Below, in pieces: positions 43,889 to 52,130 of a stretch of 64,000 bases of DNA (position 1 is its first letter; the number at the start of each line of letters is the position of its first letter). Where the stretch lies: assembly GCA_965115995.1 (NCBI GenBank), contig OZ220472.1, positions 3,534,001 through 3,598,000 of the forward strand, read 5' to 3'. The stretch is from Poriferisodalis sp026713105. Its GTDB lineage: Bacteria; Actinomycetota; Acidimicrobiia; Acidimicrobiales; Poriferisodalaceae. The notes below the pieces were generated by a model. That model ran no database searches. It was not told the origin of the DNA and saw nothing but the letters and a program-made list of their open reading frames with translations. The translations under genes were made by a program, and so were the position numbers.

Positions 43889-44175
43889 AGCGGGATCGCG
43901 TCGGCGAGCATCGTGCGGTGGCGGTCTCGCAGGCATGACCGCGGCACAACATCCACCTCGGCGCCGAGGAGGTCTTCGAGATCTGCCTTGAGGCCGCCGA
44001 TGTCGAACAGCGTGACGCCCTTGTCGAAATCGACCAAGAAGTCGTAGTCACTGTGAGCGTCGTCGTCGCCCCGCGCAACAGAGCCCACGAGCGCAATCGC
44101 GGTCGCCTTGTTGCGCGCAGCTGCGTTTCGGATCTCCGCTCGGAATCGGCCAACGACTTGCTCACGCCTGCCCAC
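43885..44175 (-). CDS. mntA: MntA-like minimal nucleotidyltransferase antitoxin
   Basis: 96 residues from GTG 44,175. It carries I-A-L-V-G-S-V-A-R-G-D-D-D-A-H-S-D-Y-D-F-L-V-D-F, the GSx(A)RG...SDxDxLV motif of MNT nucleotidyltransferases. Together with the overlapping hepT it forms a HepT-MntA (type VII) toxin-antitoxin module. The frame is open upstream to 44,613 but without conserved sequence. Confidence 0.85.
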   Translation of the reverse strand: MGRREQVVGRFRAEIRNAAARNKATAIALVGSVARGDDDAHSDYDFLVDFDKGVTLFDIGGLKADLEDLLGAEVDVVPRSCLRDRHRTMLADAIPL

Positions 44176-44801
44176 GCCGTCGAATGTAACGCTTCGGCTC
44201 GACAGTTCGAAGCCGTCGCACACGCGTGCGGGTCGGCGGTTCCCAGCGACCGCCAAACCTCTCGCTGCGCGCCGCACTTCGGCCACAAGCACGACTGCCC
44301 GAACCGCAAGCTCAACGAGTCGGCACGACGGGGCATGTATCGCACCACCATGATGTGTCAGTCCTTGTTCGGCCCCTTTCGGCGTGACTTCGGGCCCTAA
44401 CAGCCCTCTCAACGGCCGCTGCTGAGGCATTCGGATCGTGCCGATCTCGCACAATGCGGTCCCCATGACACGACCGTCTGTCGAGTTGTTGTCACAGCCC
44501 GAGGACAGCACGCAAAGCGAGTTCGAGATGACCAAAGTGTGCTCTGAGCCATACCGATAATCCGATTGTTCGCCGCAACGGTTGCAGGATTCTCGCCGAG
44601 TAGTGCCAGCCATCCGTGACCGGATGCCGGCCCCCGTCTGGGATCGGAACCACTCCTGTGCCGCAGCTACGGAGTCCGCTAGGGCGTGCTCGCTTCCTGA
44701 ACGGAGGTGGGTACTCGGCCAAAGAGATCGCTGTGCGTGCCCGTTCGGACGAGCACCAGAGCATCGTCGAAGCGACTCGTTGTCCGCAGGATCACTGCGG
44801 G
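44176..44801. other. Gene-poor interval
   Basis: 626 bp with no convincing coding sequence, RNA gene or repeat that I can identify. Several short frames are open on both strands but none has a recognisable motif or good start context. It may hold remnants of decayed genes. Confidence 0.4.
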
Positions 44802-45143
44802 CTACAGCGCGGCTTTGAGCTCGTCGAGGCTCGAGTACTCGGTCAGTTCGCCGGGCTCGCGGGCCTCGCGCAGGCCCTCGACGGTTTCGACGTTCGGGAT
44901 GCTGACCTCGAACGGGACGCCTAGGCGCAGGACTACTTGCTTGTAGAACAGGGTCATCGCCTCGGTGGCCGACAATCCGAGCTCGCGGAGGCTGTCCGAT
45001 GGACGGCTTTCGCCGAATCTGAGATTCCGCTGGCGGCGATCGGTTCTACTGAGGTGGACATCGGGCCTCGCTTCCCATCGCGGCGCAACAAAGCGCACGT
45101 GTGGTTTCAGGACGACCGCCGCATCAGCCGGGCAGCGAGGCAC
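44802..45143 (-). pseudogene. RelB/DinJ-like antitoxin remnant fused to a dispersed repeat
   Basis: The C-terminal ~65 residues (L-R-E-L-G-L-S-A-T-E-A-M-T-L-F-Y-K-Q-V-V-L-R, L-G-V-P-F-E-V-S-I-P-N-V-E-T) are typical of RelB/DinJ antitoxins. The expected ribbon N-terminus is absent. Upstream sequence is the dispersed repeat also found before the coiled-coil gene at 24,304, whose start codons (M-S-T-S-V-E-P-I) are here in another frame. No toxin gene follows. Best read as a truncated antitoxin joined to foreign 5' DNA. Confidence 0.6.
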
Positions 45144-45200
45144 TCACACCGTAACCCAGCCACACCCCCGAACCTGCACCGATTTCATGGCAGCCACAGA
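45030..45200. repeat. Dispersed ~150-bp repeat, copy 2
   Basis: Second copy of the 24,275-24,440 element in the same orientation, about 80-85% identical, with an exact run of more than 30 bases around GCGGCGCAACAAAGCGCACG. Confidence 0.75.
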
Positions 45201-45265
45201 TCCGGCGCATGCAACCAAGCACGCTCGCGAAGCTCAGCCTGAATTCCACGGTGGAACGCCACTGC

Positions 45266-45460
45266 CTACCTGATGTTGAGCCTCTCGACCTCGTCGGGGT
45301 CCAGCTCCCACCAGCCAGGCATCGAATCGACGATGCGATCGGTTGGATCGCCTGGCCGATACCCGCTGCGATGGCTCTCGTTCGCTCGATAGCTGAGGCG
45401 AAACAGGATCGCCGGCTGCGCATCGTCAGGCACCGAGGGAAGGTCTCTGGCGTCTGACAT
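45266..45460 (-). CDS. Small hypothetical protein at the outer end of inverted-repeat arm D
   Basis: 64 residues: M-S-D-A-R-D-L-P-S-V-P-D-D-A-Q-P-A-I-L-F-R-L-S-Y, then R-P-G-D-P-T-D-R-I-V-D-S-M-P-G-W-W-E-L and a short unique end. A good ribosome site (GGGAG) precedes the ATG. The first 52 codons are repeated in inverted orientation at 51,973-52,130, where the continuation differs. It may be a shortened gene or a complete small protein; function unknown. Confidence 0.45.
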   Translation of the reverse strand: MSDARDLPSVPDDAQPAILFRLSYRANESHRSGYRPGDPTDRIVDSMPGWWELDPDEVERLNIR

Positions 45461-45532
45461 CGCTGCTCCCATTTCGAGGGTGTGAAGCCGCTGAGAGTAA
45501 CGAACGGTCCACAGGGCGAGGGGCGAGACGCG

Positions 45533-45620
45533 AAGGACCCCGGGGCCGGAGCCCCGGGGTCCTTCTTGGTCTCGCCAGCCTTGCGGCCGGCTCAGCCGTC
45601 GATCAGGCGAACTTGCCTGA
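45533..45620 (-). terminator. Conserved 3' block and hairpin of copy D
   Basis: Hairpin at 45,533-45,564 (AAGGACCCCGGGGC-CGGA-GCCCCGGGGTCCTT). The adjoining block to 45,620 contains TCAGGCAAGTTCGCCTGATC, itself an inverted repeat, and matches the block after copy E exactly. Confidence 0.8.
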
Positions 45621-45628
45621 CCGTTGGA

Positions 45629-48436
45629 TCAGCTAGTGGCGAGGCCGTTAATCGACGTCGTCTCGTCCGCATCTGGCGACTTGGGCCGGATGCTGGAGTC
45701 GGGACGGTAGCTGCTCAGGATCTCCCTGATGTTGCCGACATCGCTGTAGTTGGTGGCGATGTCTGCCCTGATGACCCGGAACCCGGATCGCCCAGGCAGC
45801 CCTGCCATGCTCCGCGCCCAGTACGTCACGTGCACCTGATTGTCGTAGATGGCGGTGCCGTCACCCTGAAGTGTCGCAGACGCAATGGCGGAGGCTGTCG
45901 TCCCACGCCGCAGGTCGGTGATGAGGTTGGTGCGGTTGGCGTCGGTGATCGCCTGGACCGTGTCGTTGAACTTCACGATCAAGCCGACCGAGCTGACGCC
46001 CTGAGTTGCACCGGTAGCGCCGAAGGTGAGCCCTGCCGCACTGGTCACGCCGAGCCCTGTGGCCCGGCTGTTGGTTGCATCTTCGGTCGTCGCGTTTCGG
46101 ATGAAGTCCAGCGAGAAGTGGGCTGCGAAGTCGTCGTCCGCGACCAGCTTGTCCGCCAGATTGCCGACGTTCGGCGCAGCCTTAGCGAGCTTCTCGAAGC
46201 CCGGCACAGCGGGCTTTTGGAAGATCGTGTAGCTGATCGCCTTGTTGGCGACATCGACACCGACACGGATGTCCCACTCGTACAGGTTCGAGGTCTGGCC
46301 AGGACGGTCGTCGTAGCCGAAGACCTTCCAGCCGTTGCCCTGAGCGCCAGAAGCGCCGCCGTCGGCCTTCGCCGTGATCACCATCACGCCCTCGATGGTC
46401 GCCGAGGCGTGCCCCGACCCGTCGAGGTAGCCGTGCTGCACGTTGCCGATCGACACGCTGGTGATCTCAAAGTTGCCAGTGCCAGTAGGCGGCGGCGTAT
46501 TGGTCTTCACCGCTCGCACGGTGTGCTGTGTGAGCGCGTTGGACCGGCCGTCGTTGTCACGCACCGCGTTGCGGTGCACTGTGATCACGTCGCCAACCCT
46601 CAGCTGTTGGTCCGGGCTCGCGTTGCCGGCAGGCGGGGTGGTGTCCGCCGCCGCCACGGTCACGCTGAAGCGCATCCTCAGCACACCCGAGAAGGGCTGA
46701 CGGCCAGTACCACCAGCAGTAGCGAGCACGAGCGGGTCGTCCGCGTCGCTCGTATCGTCCACAAAGACGGCCGTCACCTCGCGGACGGTGCGCTCGGTCC
46801 GGTTGGGCGGGTCAGAGTCGTCGACCGATGCGGGGATCGTTGCGCCCCTGATCGAGAGGAAGTCCGACAAGTTGGCCGCCGTGCTCGACGACAGCTCGTT
46901 GTAGAGGACGTTCGACTCGTGAACGAGCACATCGAAGTTCGCTTGGCCGGGGACCGCGATGATCTCGATGCTCGGAGCGGTACGGTCCGACGCGGTGGTC
47001 ACCGCGCCCAGCGTCTCACTGGCTTCCTGCAGCTGACGCCGATCGCCGTTCTTCAGGAAAGCGACACGCGCTCCGCCCACGACGGTGATCGTGTCGCCCG
47101 CTTCGAGGTCATGGACCAACGTCACGGTCGCGATGCCGTTGACCACATCAATCTTGTGGTTCGCAGCGAGGGACTCCTCGTTCGGAGGAGTTGTCGAATC
47201 ATCATCGAGTGCCTCAAGACGGCGCCCGTTGACGCGATACAGCGTCGGGTCCGCGATCGAGGCGTCGTGCACAGGGACGTTGAACGACACCGTGAACGAC
47301 TTCTTGTAGTCGCCGACCTTCTTGCCCGCCGGAACATCTCCCTTGACCAAGTCCGCCAAGGAGTACTTCGCCGCCGTGATCTCCGCAGTGATGTCGCCGG
47401 AGGTCTTCGCCGCCGCTTTCGCGTCAGCCATCACAGCGTCGCTCACCACAGCAGTGCCGCCGATCGCGAGGATGCTCAGATGCGTCTTCGTGCCGGCGCG
47501 CGACTCAGCAGTGCCAGACAGGTAATCGCTGACCGCCGCAGGCAGCTCGTCGCCGACCAGCAGGATCGGCACCGGGCTGCCGCCGCCCAGACCGCGTCCC
47601 AGCAACGGCGCCGAGCTGATCCCGTCAGCAACCGCGTCACGGTTCACCAATGCGACCAGGTCCTTGTTGGTGCCCAGCACATCGGCGCAGTTGCCCAGCA
47701 TCTCCTGAGCAATGTCCACCGAGGTGGCAGCAGCAGAGCCGCCCGAGATGCGCTGTGTGTTCACCACACCGACGTCCTCGACCAGCGAGTCCTCGATGCC
47801 AGCAGACACCGCAGACGTGCCGCCCACGATCACCACTCGCTCGACCTTGTTGTCGACCAAGAAGTCCTCAGTGGCCTGGGGCAGCTCATCAGCAGTGGTC
47901 GTCAGCACCGGAAGACCCAGCGCGTACGCCAACGGGCCGATCGCGACTGCGTCAGCACGGCCGGCGTCGCCGCCGTTCACCAGAATCGCCGCGGACTGCG
48001 TCGAACCGCACCACGTCGGGTTCGGGCCGCCCAGCTCGTTGCCGATCTTGGCCGCCGTCTCATGGCGGTCAGCGCCCGACACACGCCTCACGTCAGGATC
48101 AGAGCCCAACGCTTCGATCGCCGTGAGGACGTCGTCGGACACCGAAGCAGTGCCGCCGACCACGATGACGTCGGTCACGTTGTACTCGTCGATGAAACGA
48201 GCCACGTTGTGCGGCAGCCGGCTTGAACGCGTCAGCAGCACCGCCGCGTCCAGATTGCCCGCAAGACCCGCAGCAGTCACCGCGTCGACCTGGGTCTCCC
48301 CAGAAGCGATGATCACCGTCGTCACGCCGCCGTTGTCCTCGGCGAAGCGCGTGGCCAGAGCCACCGCCGTGTTGTAACGGTGAGTACCGGCGAACTGACG
48401 GGTATCGCCGATACCGTCGTCGTTCGTGTCGATCAG
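45629..48436 (-). CDS. CWB2 surface protein copy D, leaderless (candidate silent cassette)
   Basis: 935 codons from the conserved L-I-D-T-N-D-D-G-I-G-D junction. The frame continues upstream ~28 codons to a stop but offers no ATG/GTG/TTG and no signal peptide; the first ATG in frame is M-A-L-A-T-R-F (48,364). Three CWB2 repeats are nearly identical to copy E, including 181 identical residues encoded by identical DNA. The downstream region diverges from E, then R-E-I-L-S-S-Y-R-P-D-S-S-I-R-P and ~20 extra residues. The open frame over 2.8 kb suggests it is kept by selection or recent exchange. Confidence 0.77.
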   Translation of the reverse strand: MIDTNDDGIGDTRQFAGTHRYNTAVALATRFAEDNGGVTTVIIASGETQVDAVTAAGLAGNLDAAVLLTRSSRLPHNVARFIDEYNVTDVIVVGGTASVSDDVLTAIEALGSDPDVRRVSGADRHETAAKIGNELGGPNPTWCGSTQSAAILVNGGDAGRADAVAIGPLAYALGLPVLTTTADELPQATEDFLVDNKVERVVIVGGTSAVSAGIEDSLVEDVGVVNTQRISGGSAAATSVDIAQEMLGNCADVLGTNKDLVALVNRDAVADGISSAPLLGRGLGGGSPVPILLVGDELPAAVSDYLSGTAESRAGTKTHLSILAIGGTAVVSDAVMADAKAAAKTSGDITAEITAAKYSLADLVKGDVPAGKKVGDYKKSFTVSFNVPVHDASIADPTLYRVNGRRLEALDDDSTTPPNEESLAANHKIDVVNGIATVTLVHDLEAGDTITVVGGARVAFLKNGDRRQLQEASETLGAVTTASDRTAPSIEIIAVPGQANFDVLVHESNVLYNELSSSTAANLSDFLSIRGATIPASVDDSDPPNRTERTVREVTAVFVDDTSDADDPLVLATAGGTGRQPFSGVLRMRFSVTVAAADTTPPAGNASPDQQLRVGDVITVHRNAVRDNDGRSNALTQHTVRAVKTNTPPPTGTGNFEITSVSIGNVQHGYLDGSGHASATIEGVMVITAKADGGASGAQGNGWKVFGYDDRPGQTSNLYEWDIRVGVDVANKAISYTIFQKPAVPGFEKLAKAAPNVGNLADKLVADDDFAAHFSLDFIRNATTEDATNSRATGLGVTSAAGLTFGATGATQGVSSVGLIVKFNDTVQAITDANRTNLITDLRRGTTASAIASATLQGDGTAIYDNQVHVTYWARSMAGLPGRSGFRVIRADIATNYSDVGNIREILSSYRPDSSIRPKSPDADETTSINGLATS

Positions 48437-48976
48437 GCACTCATCGCTCTGACCTGAGGAAACGTCACGCAGACACCTCGGTTTACGTGTTCGGTTACGT
48501 ACACGTCGATCAACACATCATGAACAATGTGCCGATCCTGGGCAGTCCACCCCGAAATATCACCAATTCGCGGGAAATGAGTGAAACAGGACCCAAGAGT
48601 GACGGTTGCCTGGGCCCCGAAATTCACTCGAAGCAGGGCCTCGGTGCTGTCTATGGTCACGATCCACGTAGTGCTCTACGAATGGCGCTGCGGGCGGCCC
48701 CGCTTGGTCGCGCGAGCCCCACAATGCTTGGTCAGTTGAGCGCCCACAATCCCCGGCCTCGCGGTCGGGGGACGGGCGGTCACGACCTAGGCTCAAAACC
48801 AGCGTGAACAGCAAGGACTCTGCTTGCGCGGTCGGGAGTCAACCCGTACCCTTCACAAAGGCCGTGTCACAGGGTTCGCCCTGACGCGGTTCTACTTGTC
48901 AGGCGGGAGATCGGTGCCACGAGGCCCCGTGCCCGGCATCAGAAATCCCATGAATTCCCAGCAGGAGGCTTGGAAC
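48437..48976 (+). promoter_or_regulatory. Unique loop between inverted arms: promoter region of copy E
   Basis: With the leader codons, this is the only DNA not shared between arms D and E (loop 48,437-49,102). A candidate promoter is TTGCGC (48,824-48,829), 17-bp spacer, TACCCT (48,847-48,852). A strong ribosome site AGGAGG (48,963-48,968) lies 8 bp before TTG 48,977. No promoter-like sequence pointing at copy D was found. The -35/-10 call is weak. Confidence 0.4.
48483..48500 (-). promoter_or_regulatory. ACGTAA-N6-ACGTAA motif, copy D
   Basis: Minus strand ACGTAACCGAACACGTAA, as before copies B and C but with a 6-bp spacer. It lies 46 bp upstream of the first conserved codon of copy D, within the loop between the inverted arms. 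Confidence 0.45.
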
Positions 48977-51796
48977 TTGACTACTCGAACTAAGCGGAGG
49001 GGCCGCACCCTCGCTGCGATCTTGGCGGCGATGCTCATGGCATCGGTGCTTTCGGTCGTAGCAAGCGGACCGGCTCAGGCCGCAAACACTTCCGGTGAGG
49101 AACTGATCGACACGAACAGCGACGGTATCGGCGATACCCGTCAGTTCGCCGGTACTCACCGCTACAACACGGCGGTGGCTCTGGCCACGCGCTTCGCCGA
49201 GGACAACGGCGGCGTGACGACGGTGATCATCGCTTCTGGGGAGACCCAGGTCGACGCGGTGACAGCTGCGGGTCTTGCGGGCAATCTGGACGCGGCGGTG
49301 CTGCTGACGCGTTCAAGCCGGCTGCCGCACAACGTGGCTCGCTATATCGACGAGTACAACGTGACCAACGTGATCGTGGTCGGCGGCACCGCTTCGGTGT
49401 CCGACGACGTCGTCACGGCGATCGAGGCGTTGGGCTCTGATCCTGACGTGGAGCGCGTGTCGGGCGCTGACCGCCATGCAACGGCTGCCGCTGTCGGCAA
49501 CCGCTTGGGCGGCCCGAACCCGACGTGGTGCGGATCGGACCAGTCCGCGGCGATTCTGGTGAACGGCGGCGACGCCGGCCGTGCTGACGCGGTAGCGATC
49601 GGCCCGTTGGCGTACGCGCTGGGTCTTCCGGTGCTGACGACCACTGCTGATGAGCTGCCCCAGGCCACTGAGGACTTCTTGGTCGACAACAAGGTCGAGC
49701 GAGTGGTGATCGTGGGCGGCACGTCTGCGGTGTCTGCTGGCATCGAGGACTCGCTGGTCGAGGACGTCGGTGTGGTGAACACACAGCGCATCTCGGGCGG
49801 CTCTGCTGCTGCCACCTCGGTGGACATTGCTCAGGAGATGCTGGGCAACTGCGCCGATGTGCTGGGCACCAACAAGGACCTGGTCGCATTGGTGAACCGT
49901 GACGCGGTTGCTGACGGGATCAGCTCGGCGCCGTTGCTGGGACGCGGTCTGGGCGGCGGCAGCCCGGTGCCGATCCTGCTGGTCGGCGACGAGCTGCCTG
50001 CGGCGGTCAGCGATTACCTGTCTGGCACTGCTGAGTCGCGCGCCGGCACGAAGACGCATCTGAGCATCCTCGCGATCGGCGGCACTGCTGTGGTGAGCGA
50101 CGCTGTGATGGCTGACGCGAAAGCGGCGGCGAAGACCTCGGGTGACATCACCGCGACGATCACGGCGTCGAAGTACACCGTGGCCGACGCGGTCACCGCG
50201 GCGATCCCGGCTGGCAAGTCGGTCGGTGACTACAAGAACTCGTTCACGGTGTCGTTCAGCGACCCTGTGGCCGACGCCTCGATCTCGGACCCGACGCTGT
50301 ATCGCATCAACGGGCGCCGTCTTGAGGCACTCGACGATGCTTCGACCGATCCTGTCAACGAGGAGTCCCTTGCTGCCAACCACAGAATTGATGTGGCCAA
50401 CGGCATCGCGACCGTCACTTTGGTCCATGCACTCGAAGAGGGCGACACGATCACCGTCGTGGGCGGAGCGCAAGTCGCTCGGGCCTTGAACGGCGACCGG
50501 CGTCCGCTGCAGGAAGCCAGCGAGACGCTGGGCGCGGTCACCACCGCGTCGGATCGTTCCGCTCCGAGGATCGAGATCATCGCCGTCGCTGGCACAGGGA
50601 CCTTCGATGTGCTCGTCCACGAGTCGAACCCGCTCTACAACGAGCTGACCGTGGCGACGAACCTGTCGGACTTCCTGACGGTCAGGGGCGCCTCGATCCC
50701 CGCGTCGACCAGTGATGCCGATCCTCCCGTGAGGACTCCGCGCACCGACCGCATGGTGACTGTCGCTCAGGGGACGGATCCCACCGAAATCGGCCGTTCA
50801 GGGTCGGGAATTGTGAGGCTGCGCTTCACCGCCACAGCGGCGGTCACCGCGACCAGCCCGAACCAGACGCTTGACGCCACTGGGCTCATCCCGGGCGACG
50901 TGATCACCGTGAACCGCAACGCGGTCCGCGATGACGACGGCCGCTCCAACGCGCTCACACGTCACACCGTGCGTGCGCTGAGGGATCCGGGCAAGTTCGA
51001 GGTCTCCAGCGTGTCGATCGGCAACGTGCGCCACGGCAACCTCGACGGCTCCGGGCACGCCATGGCGACCATCGGCGACGAGACGGCCGGCATGACCGTC
51101 AAGGCGAAGGCCGGCGGCGACGCTGCGGGCGCTCAGGGCAACGGCTGGAAGATCTACGGCTACGACGACCGTACCGACGGCGCCGCAAACGTCTACGAAT
51201 GGGACATCCGAGTCGGAGTCGATGTCGCGAACCGGGTCATCAGCTACACGATCTTCTCCAAGCCTGCTGTGCCGGGCTTTGAGAAGGTCGCTGCGGCTGC
51301 GCCGAACCTTGGCAATCTGGCCGACAGGCTGGCCGCTGAGGACGATTTCTCAGCCCACTTCTCGCTGGACTTCGTCCGAGACGCTGACGGCGCCACGACC
51401 CAGAGCCGGTCCACCGAGCTGGGGGCGACCTCCTCGGCAGGGCTGACGTTCGAGGGTGGCACGAGTGCGGTCGGTGTCGTGGTTCGCTTCAACGACAACG
51501 TGGAGACGCTGCTCAATGACGGCGTCGATCTTGCCTACGAAATTGCTGCGGACTTTGATGCCAGCCTGACCGCAACGGCCGGTGACGATGGGCTGACGGT
51601 GACCTTCGGTGCGCCCGATAGCCAGGTGCACATCTCGTACACCTCCGCCATGATGAGGAACCTGCCCAATCGGTCCGAGTTCCGTGTCATCGCCGCTGGC
51701 GTGGCGACCAGCTACGGGGCGGTCGACGGCACTGACACCACCAGCATCCGGGAGATTCTGAACAGTCTCCGCCCGGACAGCAGCATCACTCCTTAG
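48977..51796 (+). CDS. Exported CWB2 surface protein E (with signal peptide; probable expression locus)
   Basis: 939 residues from TTG 48,977 (T-T-R-T-K-R-R-G-R-T-L-A), preceded by AGGAGG. Signal peptide core AAILAAMLMASVLSVVASG, cleavage after A-Q-A, mature A-N-T-S-G-E-E-L-I-D-T-N-S-D-G-I-G-D. Three CWB2 repeats (to about residue 380), a variable beta-rich domain, then S-I-R-E-I-L-N-S-L-R-P-D-S-S-I-T-P. It should anchor non-covalently to wall polymers and form part of the surface layer. It is the only one of the D/E pair with leader and promoter. ATG 48,950 is an alternative start. Confidence 0.85.
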   Translation: MTTRTKRRGRTLAAILAAMLMASVLSVVASGPAQAANTSGEELIDTNSDGIGDTRQFAGTHRYNTAVALATRFAEDNGGVTTVIIASGETQVDAVTAAGLAGNLDAAVLLTRSSRLPHNVARYIDEYNVTNVIVVGGTASVSDDVVTAIEALGSDPDVERVSGADRHATAAAVGNRLGGPNPTWCGSDQSAAILVNGGDAGRADAVAIGPLAYALGLPVLTTTADELPQATEDFLVDNKVERVVIVGGTSAVSAGIEDSLVEDVGVVNTQRISGGSAAATSVDIAQEMLGNCADVLGTNKDLVALVNRDAVADGISSAPLLGRGLGGGSPVPILLVGDELPAAVSDYLSGTAESRAGTKTHLSILAIGGTAVVSDAVMADAKAAAKTSGDITATITASKYTVADAVTAAIPAGKSVGDYKNSFTVSFSDPVADASISDPTLYRINGRRLEALDDASTDPVNEESLAANHRIDVANGIATVTLVHALEEGDTITVVGGAQVARALNGDRRPLQEASETLGAVTTASDRSAPRIEIIAVAGTGTFDVLVHESNPLYNELTVATNLSDFLTVRGASIPASTSDADPPVRTPRTDRMVTVAQGTDPTEIGRSGSGIVRLRFTATAAVTATSPNQTLDATGLIPGDVITVNRNAVRDDDGRSNALTRHTVRALRDPGKFEVSSVSIGNVRHGNLDGSGHAMATIGDETAGMTVKAKAGGDAAGAQGNGWKIYGYDDRTDGAANVYEWDIRVGVDVANRVISYTIFSKPAVPGFEKVAAAAPNLGNLADRLAAEDDFSAHFSLDFVRDADGATTQSRSTELGATSSAGLTFEGGTSAVGVVVRFNDNVETLLNDGVDLAYEIAADFDASLTATAGDDGLTVTFGAPDSQVHISYTSAMMRNLPNRSEFRVIAAGVATSYGAVDGTDTTSIREILNSLRPDSSITP

Positions 51797-51812
51797 GAGG
51801 CTGATTCTGCAA

Positions 51813-51900
51813 TCAGGCAAGTTCGCCTGATCGACGGCTGAGCCGGCCGCAAGGCTGGCGAGACCAAGAAGGACCCCGGGGCTCCGGCCCCGGGGTCCTT
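51813..51900 (+). terminator. Conserved 3' block and hairpin of copy E
   Basis: TCAGGCAAGTTCGCCTGATC inverted repeat followed by the hairpin 51,869-51,900 (AAGGACCCCGGGGC-TCCG-GCCCCGGGGTCCTT). It is identical to the block after copy D. Confidence 0.82.
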
Positions 51901-51972
51901 CGCGTCTCGCCCCTCGCCCTGTGGACCGTTCGTTACTCTCAGCGGCTTCACACCCTCGAAATAGGAGCAGCG

Positions 51973-52130
51973 ATGTCAGACGCCAGAGACCTTCCCTCGG
52001 TGCCTGACGATGCGCAGCCGGCGATCCTGTTTCGCCTCAGCTATCGAGCGAACGAGAGCCATCGCAGCGGGTATCGGCCAGGCGATCCAACCGATCGCAT
52101 CGTCGATTCGATGCGTGGCTGGTGGGAGCT
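51973..52130 (+). pseudogene. 5' fragment of the small arm gene
   Basis: Inverted copy of the first 52 codons of the gene at 45,460 (M-S-D-A-R-D-L-P-S-V ... G-W-W-E-L). After 52,130 the sequence no longer matches. The frame continues to 52,437 but overlaps the HEPN gene in another frame, so translation beyond this point is unlikely to be meaningful. Confidence 0.5.

Larger units (their letters stand above)
45303..48436 (-). repeat. Arm D of the large inverted repeat
   Basis: 3.13-kb arm running from the first conserved codons of copy D (48,422-48,436) through its hairpin block into the small gene at 45,303. It pairs with arm E (49,103-52,130). Identity is patchy: high in the CWB2 half, a perfect 545-bp block (47,400-47,944 against 49,595-50,139), low in the variable half. 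The outer 318 bp (45,303-45,620 against 51,813-52,130) are again nearly perfect, with only about two mismatches seen. Confidence 0.9.
49103..52130 (+). repeat. Arm E of the large inverted repeat
   Basis: 3.03-kb arm from CTGATCGACACGAAC (49,103) to GGGAGCT (52,130), inverted relative to arm D. Block 49,595-50,139 is identical to the complement of 47,400-47,944 over all 545 bases compared. Confidence 0.9.

Noticed and set aside
44462..44930. Several 80-100-codon frames on both strands after mntA
   Set aside because: None has a recognisable motif, a ribosome site or protein-like composition. I treat the interval as gene-poor.
45482..48226. A 914-codon open frame antisense to CWB2 copy D, and similar long antisense frames in copies C (40,828-42,423) and E (49,313-50,620)
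   Set aside because: In GC-rich genes one antisense frame is often open. These products are His/Arg/Val-rich without domains, while the sense strand encodes clear CWB2 repeats.
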